Positions 15,580 through 22,820 of a stretch of DNA of 27,439 nucleotides are shown in pieces. A program made the translations under genes and the position numbers. The notes under the pieces were generated by a model, which saw only the letters and a program-made list of their open reading frames with translations, did no database searches and was not told the origin of the DNA. This DNA comes from an uncultured Actinotalea sp. (GTDB taxonomy: Bacteria; Actinomycetota; Actinomycetes; Actinomycetales; Cellulomonadaceae). Positions within the stretch are counted from its first letter, which is position 1. Each line of letters starts with the position of its first letter. The DNA lies in NCBI RefSeq assembly GCF_946885855.1, contig NZ_CAMPHH010000007.1, forward strand, positions 1 through 27,439, written 5' to 3'.

Positions 15580-17223
15580 TCAGTCGGTCGCGGGGACGAT
15601 CGCGCCCGAGCTCCAGACCACGTCGCCGCCGAGCAGGGTCAGCTCGGACGTGATGGCCGGGATCCGCTCGACCGGGACCTCGAAGTAGTCCTCCGAGAGC
15701 ACGGCGACGTCGGCGAGGAAGCCGGGGACCAGCTGGCCGCGCTCGTGCTCCTCGCTGGAGAACCAGGCGGTGTCGCGCGAGTAGCCGGCAAGGGCCTCCT
15801 CGCGGGACAGCAGGTTCTCGCCCGCCAGGGTCGGGGTCCCGCCGACGGTGAGCCCGGTGATGAAGTGCTGCAGGCTCGCCCACGGGTTGTACGAGGACGC
15901 GCGCATGCCGTCCGAGCCGAGGCCGACCGGGACCCCCGCCTCGAGCAGGGCGCGCAGCGCGGGGGAGCCCGCGACGCGCTCCGGGCCCCACGCGTCCAGG
16001 AGCTGCTGGCCGTTGAAGCGCAGCAGGGCCTGGTGCAGGACGCCGATCCCGAGGGCCTTGAGGCGGGGGATGTCCACGGCCGTCACGGCGTTGGCGTGGA
16101 TGAGCGACCACCGCAGGGTGTCGATCGGCACCTCGGCGTGGATCTCCTCGAAGAGGTCCAGCAGTCCCTCGAGGAACTCGCGGTTCATGACGTGGATCTG
16201 GACGGCCCAGCCCTTGCGGGCGAAGGGCAGGAGGATCTCCTTCGCCTCGGCGAGCGCCTCCGGGGAGAAGTCCGCGGGCTTCCCGAGGTCGTCGTGGCTG
16301 CGGTAGAGGATGATCTCGCCGATGCCGGACCACTTCAGCATCCCGTCGCCGAAGCGCGGCTCCCCGAACCGGGCGTAACCCGCGAAGTCCTCGGCCTCCG
16401 TCCCGCGCCGGGTCGCGTGCTTGAGCATCCGGACCCGGGTGCGCAGGAGGCCGCGGCGCCATGCCTCGTGCAGGGCCCCGTAGACGTCGGGGCCGGAGTT
16501 GACGCCGCCGCCGTCGGTCGCGCCGACGAGGCCGAGGCGCGCGAACTCCCGCGACAGCTGCCCGGTGGAGGTGACCTCCCGCTCGAACGGCGGGGGCGGG
16601 AGCTGGTTGTAGAACCACGAGAGCTGCGCCATGCGCCCGTTGCCGCGGCCGTTCCACGCGCCGTCGGCGTCGCGCTCGAACGCGTCCGGGGTGGGCGAGG
16701 CGGCGATCCGCTCCTCGTCGAGGCCGAGCGCCGCGATCCCGGCGCTGTTGAAGACGCCGTACTCGTACAGGGCCTGGACGAAGACGGGGTTCTCCGGCGC
16801 GGCGGCGTCGAGCTCCTCGCGCGTCGGCCCCCGCCGCTCGGCGAACTGGTCCTCGGACCAGCCGCCGATGACGCGGATCCACGCGCCCGGCTCCAGCTGC
16901 GCGGCGCGCTCGGCGACGGCGGCGAGGGCCTCGGCGAGGCTGGCCTTGTCCTCCCAGCGCACCTCGTCGGCCCACGTCCGGCCGGCACGCATGAAGTGCA
17001 CGTGCGAGTCGACGAGCCCGGGCACGACGCGGCGTCCCCCGACGTCCACCACCCGGGTCCGCGGTCCGACGTGCGCCTGCACCTCGTCGTCGCTGCCGAC
17101 GGCGAGCACGTGTCCGGAGCGGACGGCGAGCGCGGTGGCCTCGGCCGGGACGGCCGGGTCGAGGCTCAGCGTGGTGATCCGACCGTTGACGAGAACGAGG
17201 TCGGCGTCGGGCACCTGCGTCAT
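15580..17223 (-). CDS. Amidohydrolase family protein, YtcJ-like
   Basis: A 547-aa metal-dependent hydrolase with the amidohydrolase barrel. The metal motif HVH (His74, His76) follows VVPGLVDS. Further ligands are likely His344 (QIHVMN), His376 (LIHAN) and Asp438 (GSDGM), and Lys297 (MLKWSG) is at the place of the bridging Lys in relatives. The end PGFLADVAVLSEDYF fits the small beta domain of this family. YtcJ-type enzymes act on N-acyl or cyclic amide substrates, mostly uncharacterised. AGGGAGA precedes the ATG. It is divergent from the Rid gene, and operator copy E lies at its own start region. The Ha-GD motif found in many YtcJ proteins reads HVMNREF here. It is predicted to be cytosolic. 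Confidence 0.9.
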   Translation of the reverse strand: MTQVPDADLVLVNGRITTLSLDPAVPAEATALAVRSGHVLAVGSDDEVQAHVGPRTRVVDVGGRRVVPGLVDSHVHFMRAGRTWADEVRWEDKASLAEALAAVAERAAQLEPGAWIRVIGGWSEDQFAERRGPTREELDAAAPENPVFVQALYEYGVFNSAGIAALGLDEERIAASPTPDAFERDADGAWNGRGNGRMAQLSWFYNQLPPPPFEREVTSTGQLSREFARLGLVGATDGGGVNSGPDVYGALHEAWRRGLLRTRVRMLKHATRRGTEAEDFAGYARFGEPRFGDGMLKWSGIGEIILYRSHDDLGKPADFSPEALAEAKEILLPFARKGWAVQIHVMNREFLEGLLDLFEEIHAEVPIDTLRWSLIHANAVTAVDIPRLKALGIGVLHQALLRFNGQQLLDAWGPERVAGSPALRALLEAGVPVGLGSDGMRASSYNPWASLQHFITGLTVGGTPTLAGENLLSREEALAGYSRDTAWFSSEEHERGQLVPGFLADVAVLSEDYFEVPVERIPAITSELTLLGGDVVWSSGAIVPATD

Positions 17224-17279
17224 GGCACGTCTCCCTTGCTGGGCGGGCGACGTCGGTGTCGCCTCACGCCCGAGTGCGC

Positions 17280-17301
17280 AACAAACGATTGCGGCAGACT
17301 A
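17280..17301 (-). promoter_or_regulatory. Amidohydrolase promoter with operator copy E
   Basis: On the minus strand a TAGTCT -10 box (17301-17296) is followed after two bases by the operator at 17293-17280. Read on the plus strand the operator is AACAAACGATTGCG, with 11 of 14 matches to TGCAAACGWTTGCA. The operator covers the expected start site, as in copy D. Confidence 0.55.
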
Positions 17302-17379
17302 GCACCGACGGCGTCCCGGCTGAAGGGACCCTCGGCTGCCTCTCAGGCACCAGAAGTGAACTCTCTGCGACGCCCGGCG

Positions 17380-17407
17380 GCCCTGCGCGCCACCCGCCGC
17401 GCAGGGC
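17380..17407. other. 10-bp hairpin in the divergent amidohydrolase/Rid region
   Basis: GCCCTGCGCG pairs perfectly with CGCGCAGGGC across an 8-base loop. It sits between operator copies E and F, 11 bp before F. The 348-bp gap 17224-17571 otherwise holds the two operators, promoter boxes for both directions and a second hairpin at 17508-17535. No small gene is visible. Confidence 0.55.
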
Positions 17408-17417
17408 GCCGCGCTGG

Positions 17418-17455
17418 TGCAAAGCATTGCACCGTGCGGGCCCGGGTGCTTCACT
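17418..17455 (+). promoter_or_regulatory. Rid gene promoter with operator copy F
   Basis: TGCAAAGCATTGCA (17418-17431) has perfect TGCAA/TTGCA arms and differs from the consensus only at the central CG. TTGCAC (17427-17432), overlapping its right arm, can serve as -35. TTCACT (17450-17455) after 17 bp can serve as -10. Both boxes are weak, so this assignment is tentative. Confidence 0.5.
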
Positions 17456-17507
17456 GAGGCCGTCGTGCGCCACCGACAGGGCAGGCCCCGGCGTCCGGTG
17501 ACGCGAC

Positions 17508-17535
17508 GACCGCGCGGCAGAGCCGCCGCGCGGTC
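17508..17535 (+). other. 11-bp hairpin in the Rid gene leader
   Basis: GACCGCGCGGC pairs perfectly with GCCGCGCGGTC over a 6-base loop. It lies in the predicted 5' untranslated region, about 25 bp before the GAGGAGG of the Rid gene. It could be a terminator-attenuator or only a stabiliser. No known riboswitch pattern is recognised. Confidence 0.5.
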
Positions 17536-17571
17536 CGCCCCACCGCCCGGACCGGGCAGAGGAGGAATGCG

Positions 17572-18015
17572 GTGAGCAGCCCCGACGGGCACCTCGAGGT
17601 CATCCACCACGAGGGCTGGAGCCCCGACATCAAGCAGGTCTACGTCCCCGCCATCAGGGCCACCGGCGGCCGGACCGTGTACATCTCCGGCATCACCGCC
17701 GCGCCGCCGTACCACGACCACCCGCACCGGCCCGAGCAGTTCGCAGCCGTCCCGACGGACATCGCCGGTCAGGTCGCGCTGCTGTTCGAGCACCTCGACC
17801 TGGCGCTCGCGGCGGCCGGCTGCCGGCGGCAGGACATCGTGCGCATGGACCGCTTCTTCACGAACGTGCGCGAGGACCAGGACGTCGTCAACGCCCACCA
17901 GGGCGCGTGGTTCGGTGGCCACATCCCGACCAGCACGTCGGTGGAGGTCGTCTCCCTGGCCACCGACCCCGGGCTGCGCCTGGAGATCGCCGTCATCGCC
18001 GTCGCGCCGGACTGA
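17572..18015 (+). CDS. Rid (YjgF/YER057c) family protein without the signature arginine
   Basis: A 147-aa chorismate-mutase-like trimeric fold protein. True RidA proteins hydrolyse reactive enamine/imine intermediates and use an Arg in P-x-R-[S/T]. Here the aligned stretch is PTSTSVEV with Ser121 at the Arg position, so standard imine deaminase activity is unlikely. VEV, the LEIAVIAV end strand with Glu138, and the family-typical FEHLDLALAAAGC are kept. It may belong to a Rid subgroup with another hydrolase activity, as in pathway-linked 2-aminomuconate deaminase-like proteins. GAGGAGG precedes the GTG. It is a single gene, divergent from the amidohydrolase and ended by a long hairpin. Operator copy F ties it to the catabolic regulon. 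Confidence 0.85.
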   Translation: MSSPDGHLEVIHHEGWSPDIKQVYVPAIRATGGRTVYISGITAAPPYHDHPHRPEQFAAVPTDIAGQVALLFEHLDLALAAAGCRRQDIVRMDRFFTNVREDQDVVNAHQGAWFGGHIPTSTSVEVVSLATDPGLRLEIAVIAVAPD

Positions 18016-18024
18016 GGCAGCGCC

Positions 18025-18075
18025 CGCCCGCCGTGCAGGGTTCGGCCCGGAGGGCTCAGCCCTGCGCGGCGGGCG
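18025..18075. terminator. Terminator hairpin overlapping the MFS gene 3' end
   Basis: CGCCCGCCG-T-GCAGGG (18025-18040) pairs with CCCTGC-G-CGGCGGGCG (18060-18075), 15 bp plus one G-T pair. The right arm lies inside the last codons of the converging MFS gene. It is placed to end both the Rid transcript and the MFS transcript. Confidence 0.65.
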
Positions 18076-19270
18076 TCCGGTCGTAGGCGCGGTGCAGCCA
18101 CGTCGCCGCGACCCCGAGGGCCGCGGAGAGGGCGGCGCCCGCCGCGAGGTAGCGGGTGAAGCTCCCGGAGGCGAAGGGAGCGGCGCCGAGGGCGGTCCAG
18201 GCCGCGCCGCCGAGGAAGAGCCCCGACGCGAAGAGGCTCACGGCGGTCGCGCGCGCCCCGGGAGCCACCTCGGTCACCCACGTCTGCAGCGTCGTGTGCA
18301 TGAACGCCCACGCCGCCGCGAGGAGGACGCACGCGGCGAGGACGCCGACCCACGCCTGGTCCAGCAGGAGCGCGACGTAGGCCGCGGTGGCGAGCACGCC
18401 GCCGGTCGCGAGCCGGCGCGTCGCCGACATCCCGGCCCCGGCCAGGCGCTTGACGAGCGGTGCGGCGAGCATCACGGCGAGCCCGTACCCGGCGGTCACG
18501 AGACCCGAGCCGGTCGTGCTCATCCCCGCCCGCTGCAGCAGCGCCGGCAGGTAGGTCAGGACCCCGACGAGCACCATCCCCTCCACGAGGACGAGCAGCA
18601 GCACCGCCACCGGCCACGGTCGCAGCAGCACGGCCGCCAGCGAGGCACCGGGCCGCTGTCGGGGGTGCTCCACGGCGGGCTCCGGCACGCGGCGCAGCAG
18701 GACGACGAGACCGGCCGCGGCGACGGCCGGCGCCGCGAACGCCGCGCGCCAGCCGAGGAGGTCGGCGATGCCCGCGGCGACGAGCGTCGCCGTCGCCATG
18801 CCGACCGCGGAGACGGCCATGAGGTCCGCGAGCGGACCGTGCCGGCGCAGCGGGGGGAGCGAGTCGCCGATGTAGATGATCGCCGTGGGGAACACGGCGG
18901 CGTAGGCCGCCCCGGCGACGAACCGCGCGACGGCCAGCACGACGACGTCGGGCGCCACGGCGCTGACGAGTCCGGCGAGCACGCTCAGCGCCAGGGCGAT
19001 GCGGACCGTGCGGACCCGGCCCAGGCGGTCCGACGCGAAGCCCCACAGCACCTGGGTGGCGCCGTAGCCCACGAAGTACAGGGTCGCGACGACGGCGACC
19101 TGCTCGACGGGGACGCCGAGGTCGAGCGCGATCGGCAGCAGCAGCGGGGCGATGGCGAGCCGGTCGAAGGAGGCGAGGAAGACGGCGCTGTGCAGCAGCC
19201 GCAGCGCGCCGCGCAGCTCCCGCTCGTCCCGGGCCGCGCTGCGGCCGGGGTCAGTCGGTGTCGAAGACAT
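18056..19270 (-). CDS. MFS transporter
   Basis: A 404-aa major facilitator with about twelve hydrophobic segments. The loop 2-3 motif ASDRLGRVRTVRI is typical of the superfamily and fits a proton-coupled metabolite or aromatic acid transporter; the substrate is not readable. The chosen ATG at 19270 overlaps the 3' end of the GntR gene by 20 bp; the upstream open frame is the shadow of that gene. No good ribosome binding site is seen before it, so coupling to gntR translation is likely. It is the last gene of the VOC-GntR-MFS unit, opposite to the E1-E2 genes. Confidence 0.82.
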   Translation of the reverse strand: MSSTPTDPGRSAARDERELRGALRLLHSAVFLASFDRLAIAPLLLPIALDLGVPVEQVAVVATLYFVGYGATQVLWGFASDRLGRVRTVRIALALSVLAGLVSAVAPDVVVLAVARFVAGAAYAAVFPTAIIYIGDSLPPLRRHGPLADLMAVSAVGMATATLVAAGIADLLGWRAAFAAPAVAAAGLVVLLRRVPEPAVEHPRQRPGASLAAVLLRPWPVAVLLLVLVEGMVLVGVLTYLPALLQRAGMSTTGSGLVTAGYGLAVMLAAPLVKRLAGAGMSATRRLATGGVLATAAYVALLLDQAWVGVLAACVLLAAAWAFMHTTLQTWVTEVAPGARATAVSLFASGLFLGGAAWTALGAAPFASGSFTRYLAAGAALSAALGVAATWLHRAYDRTPAAQG

Positions 19271-19925
19271 CGGGGTGCTTGGCCAGCTCGACCCGCGTCC
19301 GCCTGATGTGCAGCTCGAGCACGTGGGCGGCGTCCTGGGCGTCGCGACGTCGCAGCGCCTCGACGAGCAGCGTGTGCTCCGCGTGCGTCGCGGGGTTGTC
19401 CGCGACGCCCACGAGGACCGCGTACGCACGCCGGTAGGGCTGGGTGGAGTTCCACAGCCGCCGGACGATCTCCTCCATCGACGGCGCCGTCGCCCCGGCG
19501 TAGGAGAGCAGGTGGAACTCCCGGTCCAGCCGAAGGAAGGTCTCCAGGTCCGCCCCGCGCATGCGGACGGCGAGGTCGTCGAGGCGGTCGACGACGTCGT
19601 CGGCCAGGTGCGGCGTGGACAGCGAGAGCAGGAGCGGCTCCAGGCGCTCGCGGATGAGGTACGCCTCGGTGCACTCGTGCACGGACAGGGACTCGACCCA
19701 CGCCCCGGTGTTGGCGACGAGGCGGACGAGCCCCTCGGCCTCGAGCCGGCGCAGCGCGTCCCGCACGGGCAGGCGGCTCGCGCTGAACTCGCGGGCGAGG
19801 TCCTCCTGGACGATGCGCGAGCCCGGCTGCCGGGTCCCCGAGAGGATCTGCCGGCGCAGCCCCTCGACGATCCGGTCGGAGGCCGGGCCGGTCTCGGCGG
19901 GGGGAGCGGTCACCGTGTCGGTCAT
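19251..19925 (-). CDS. GntR family regulator, FCD (FadR-like) subfamily
   Basis: A 224-aa regulator. The winged helix-turn-helix is at about 15-80 (SRIVQEDLAREFSASRLPVRDALRRLEAEGLV), and the all-helical FCD effector domain at about 90-215 has the metal/effector motif DREFH, then EH and H in ELHIRR. FCD members bind organic acids such as lactate, pyruvate or sugar acids and usually repress. It lies between the VOC and MFS genes in one operon, with a 34-bp gap after the VOC gene. Two TGTATCC sites in the divergent region at 20516-20590 fit its expected operator. It probably controls both its own operon and the E1-E2 operon. Confidence 0.92.
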   Translation of the reverse strand: MTDTVTAPPAETGPASDRIVEGLRRQILSGTRQPGSRIVQEDLAREFSASRLPVRDALRRLEAEGLVRLVANTGAWVESLSVHECTEAYLIRERLEPLLLSLSTPHLADDVVDRLDDLAVRMRGADLETFLRLDREFHLLSYAGATAPSMEEIVRRLWNSTQPYRRAYAVLVGVADNPATHAEHTLLVEALRRRDAQDAAHVLELHIRRTRVELAKHPDVFDTD

Positions 19926-19959
19926 GACGGCATCGTCCCCGGTCCGGCCCGCCGCGCGC

Positions 19960-20490
19960 TCACGCGATCGGGTTCGCGGGGTGCCACAGCAGCGTCGTCG
20001 TCGCCGGGTCCTTCTCGTAGGCCTTGCCCTCGGGGTAGCTGACCAGCTCGAGCTGCATGCCCCAGGGGGCCCGGAAGTACACCCAGCGCTGGCCGGCCGA
20101 GTGCCGTGTGCTCACGGTGGGCTCGCCCATGACCTCCACGCCCTGCTCGCGCAGGTAGGCGACGGCGGCGTCGAGGTCGTGGACGTAGATCGCCAGGTGG
20201 TGCCCGCCGATGTCGCTGTTGCGCGGGTGCGGCGCCTGGCCGTCCGCGGCCTCGTACTGGAACACCTCGAGGTTGGGGCCGGTGCCGAGGCGGTAGAAGC
20301 GCAGCTCGCGCATCACGGTGCGGGGGTGCACGCCGAGGTGCACGGCCATCCAGTCGTCGTCGCGCTCGAACGGGCCGAGGGAGTACACGCGCACGCACCC
20401 CAGGACGTCGACGAGGAACCGCTCCGCCTCGTCGAGGTCGGGGACGGTGATCCCGATGTGCTCGGTGCCGACCAGGCCGGGAAGCGCCAT
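19960..20490 (-). CDS. VOC superfamily (glyoxalase/extradiol dioxygenase fold) protein
   Basis: A 176-aa vicinal-oxygen-chelate protein. It has two beta-alpha-beta-beta-beta modules with likely metal ligands His11 (TEHIGI), Glu75 (NLEVFQYE), His97 or His98 (GGHHLAIYV) and Glu148 (MQLELVSYPEG). Glyoxalase I, methylmalonyl-CoA epimerase and dioxygenases share this fold, so the reaction is open. I chose the ATG at 20490 because GGAGGAGG precedes it by four bases. A longer open frame reaches 20589 but would run over the promoter and operator region. It heads the minus-strand VOC-GntR-MFS operon, divergent from E1-E2. Confidence 0.85.
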   Translation of the reverse strand: MALPGLVGTEHIGITVPDLDEAERFLVDVLGCVRVYSLGPFERDDDWMAVHLGVHPRTVMRELRFYRLGTGPNLEVFQYEAADGQAPHPRNSDIGGHHLAIYVHDLDAAVAYLREQGVEVMGEPTVSTRHSAGQRWVYFRAPWGMQLELVSYPEGKAYEKDPATTTLLWHPANPIA

Positions 20491-20515
20491 CGCTCCTCCT
20501 CCATGTTCCGAACGA

Positions 20516-20603
20516 GTTGTATCCGACGCGCGGCCGATGAGGCCATCTGGCTGCAGTTCCTCGCCCCGCGCTCTTGTGAATGTATCCAATCACGCTCTAC
20601 TGT
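20516..20603. promoter_or_regulatory. Divergent promoter with paired TGTATCC operators
   Basis: TTGTATCCGA is at 20517-20526 and ATGTATCCAAT at 20580-20590. For the E1 gene a -35 TTGTGA (20574-20579) and -10 TACTGT (20598-20603) with an 18-bp spacer bracket the second site. For the VOC operon the minus-strand TACAAC (20521-20516) may be the -10 and overlaps the first site. The pairing of sites with both promoters suits control by the adjacent GntR/FCD regulator. Confidence 0.6.
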
Positions 20604-20639
20604 CCGTGACCAGAGGTCCGCTTCGAAGGAGAGACGACC

Positions 20640-22820
20640 ATGCGCAGGACACCGCTCGAGCCCGGGTCGCCCTGGGTCCAGCTGGAGAGCACGCCCGAGG
20701 ACTGGGCGGCGGCGGACCCGGGTCTGCTGACCACGATGCTCGGCCAGATGCACCTGATCCGGGCGTTCGAGGAGGCCGTCCTCGACCTCGCCGGCCAGAA
20801 CCTGGTGCACGGGCCCGCCCACTCCAGCATCGGGCAGGAGGGCGGCGCCGTCGGCTCGGTCCTCGCGCTGCGCGCGTCGGACGGCGTCAACGGCACGCAC
20901 CGCGGGCACCACCAGTTCCTCGCCAAGGTGATCTCCTACGTGACGCCCGAGCTCGACCTCGAGGCGCTCGTCCCCGAGGACCTCGCCGCGGTGCTCCAGC
21001 GGACGCTCGCGGAGATCCTCGGGCTCGACCAGGGCTGGTCGCGCGGCCGCGGCGGCTCGATGCACCTGCAGTGGATGGAGGCCGGGGCGCTCGGCACCAA
21101 CGCGATCGTCGGCGGGGGCGTCCCGCTCGCGGCCGGCAACGCCTGGGCGCAGCGCAACAGCGGGACCGACGACGTGACGGTCACCTACTTCGGCGACGGC
21201 GCGATCAACATCGGCTCGGTGCTGGAGTCGATGAACCTCACCGCGGCGTGGGACCTGCCCCTGTGCTTCTTCGTCGAGAACAACCTCTACGCGGTCTCCA
21301 CCACCGTGGACGAGGTCACGGGCGAGCCGCGCCTGTCCGCGCGCGGCCCCGGCTTCGGGCTCGCCTCGTGGCGGGTCGACGGCATGGACCCGCTGGCCGT
21401 GCACCTGGCCATGACGGAGGCCGTCGAGCACATGCGGGCCGGCAAGGGCCCGGTGCTCGTCGAGGCCGAGGTCTACCGGTTCTTCCACCAGAACGGCCCA
21501 TACCCCGGCTCGGCCTTCGGCTACCGCAAGAAGGACGAGGAGGCGCACTGGCGCGCCCGCGACCCGCTGGAGCGCGTCGCGACCGAGATGATCGCGCGGG
21601 GCCTCATCGACGCCGACGGGGTCGTGAAGGTCAGGTCCCAGGCCACCGAGGCCATGGCCGCCGTCGTCGCCGAGCTCACGGAGCCGGACCCGGACGGCAA
21701 GCCGGGCACGAAGCGGATCCGGCCCGAGCTGTGGCCGGACACGGCGTTCGTCGACGTCGGCATCCGCAGCGACCTGTCCGAGGTCGCCGACGTGCGCACC
21801 GCGGAGGCCGAGAACTTCGCCGGCGCGATGGTGTCGAAGCGGTTCGTCGAGGCCGTCGCGGGGGTCATGCACCGCCGGATGTCGACCGACGAGCGGATCG
21901 TCGTCCTCGGCGAGGACGTCCACCGCCTCGGCGGCGGCACGAACGGCGCGACCAAGGGCCTCGCCGAGGCGTTCCCCGGGCGGGTGCTCGGTACGCCGAT
22001 CAGCGAGAACGCGTTCGTCGGGCTCGGCGGCGGCATGGCGCTCGACGGGCGGTTCCGCCCCGTCGTGGAGCTCATGTACCCCGACTTCCTCTGGGTGGCT
22101 GCCGACCAGCTCTTCAACCAGATCGGCAAGGCCCGTCACATGTTCGGCGGCACGAGCCGCGTCCCCTTCGTGCTGCGCACCAAGGTCGCCAAGGGTGCGG
22201 GCTACGGCTCGCAGCACTCGATGGACCCGGCCGGGCTCTTCGCGACCGCGGCGGGCTGGCGGATCGTCGCCCCGTCGAACCCGTTCGACTACATCGGCCT
22301 CATGAACGCCGCGCTCGCGATCGAGGACCCGGTGCTGGTCCTCGAGCACGTCGGTCTCTACCAGACCACCGGGGAGTTCCCCGAGGACGACCTCGACTAC
22401 CAGCTGCCGGTGGGCCGGGCGAAGGTCCGCCGCGAGGGCTCCGCCGTCACCGTGCTGACCTACCTCAGCATGGTCGGGCACACCCTCGAGGCGGTCGAGC
22501 AGACCGGTGTCGATGCGGAGGTCGTCGACCTGCGGTGGCTGGACCGCGCCAGCATCGACTGGGACACGATCGGGGCGTCGATCCGCAAGACCAACGCCGT
22601 GCTCATCGCGGAGCAGGGTGCCATCGGCACCTCCTACGGCGGGTGGCTCGCCGACGAGATCCAGCGCCGGTTCTTCGACTGGCTCGACCAGCCGGTGCAG
22701 CGGGTCACCGGGCGCGAGGCGTCCCCGAGCATCTCCAAGGTGCTCGAGCGGGCCGCGTTCGCGGAGGTCGCCGAGGTCGTCGAGGGCCTGCGGCGCGTGA
22801 CCGAGGGGATGGGTGGCTGA
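20640..22820 (+). CDS. Fused E1 alpha-beta subunit of a 2-oxoacid dehydrogenase complex
   Basis: A 726-aa thiamine diphosphate-dependent decarboxylating subunit in which alpha (about 1-390) and beta (about 400-720) are one chain. The thiamine diphosphate motif starts GDGAIN (185-190) and ends NN (214-215). The active-site stretch THRGHHQF is near 86-93. The beta half has VLGEDV (422-427) and the conserved PYPDF-like VELMYPDF. The substrate could be pyruvate, a branched 2-oxoacid or acetoin; THRGHH resembles acetoin dehydrogenase. GAAGGAG precedes the ATG. The E2 gene follows with an 8-base overlap, but no E3 gene is in the window, so E3 must come from elsewhere. It has its own promoter with TGTATCC sites for the GntR regulator. 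Confidence 0.9.
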   Translation: MRRTPLEPGSPWVQLESTPEDWAAADPGLLTTMLGQMHLIRAFEEAVLDLAGQNLVHGPAHSSIGQEGGAVGSVLALRASDGVNGTHRGHHQFLAKVISYVTPELDLEALVPEDLAAVLQRTLAEILGLDQGWSRGRGGSMHLQWMEAGALGTNAIVGGGVPLAAGNAWAQRNSGTDDVTVTYFGDGAINIGSVLESMNLTAAWDLPLCFFVENNLYAVSTTVDEVTGEPRLSARGPGFGLASWRVDGMDPLAVHLAMTEAVEHMRAGKGPVLVEAEVYRFFHQNGPYPGSAFGYRKKDEEAHWRARDPLERVATEMIARGLIDADGVVKVRSQATEAMAAVVAELTEPDPDGKPGTKRIRPELWPDTAFVDVGIRSDLSEVADVRTAEAENFAGAMVSKRFVEAVAGVMHRRMSTDERIVVLGEDVHRLGGGTNGATKGLAEAFPGRVLGTPISENAFVGLGGGMALDGRFRPVVELMYPDFLWVAADQLFNQIGKARHMFGGTSRVPFVLRTKVAKGAGYGSQHSMDPAGLFATAAGWRIVAPSNPFDYIGLMNAALAIEDPVLVLEHVGLYQTTGEFPEDDLDYQLPVGRAKVRREGSAVTVLTYLSMVGHTLEAVEQTGVDAEVVDLRWLDRASIDWDTIGASIRKTNAVLIAEQGAIGTSYGGWLADEIQRRFFDWLDQPVQRVTGREASPSISKVLERAAFAEVAEVVEGLRRVTEGMGG

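Noticed and set aside
19271..19429. Longer N-terminus of the MFS protein
   Set aside because: It runs over the GntR coding region, has an Arg/Ser/Thr-rich shadow composition and no hydrophobic or family-like content.
20491..20589. Longer N-terminus of the VOC protein
   Set aside because: The strong GGAGGAGG before the ATG at 20490 sets the start, and the extension would cover the TGTATCC sites and promoter boxes.
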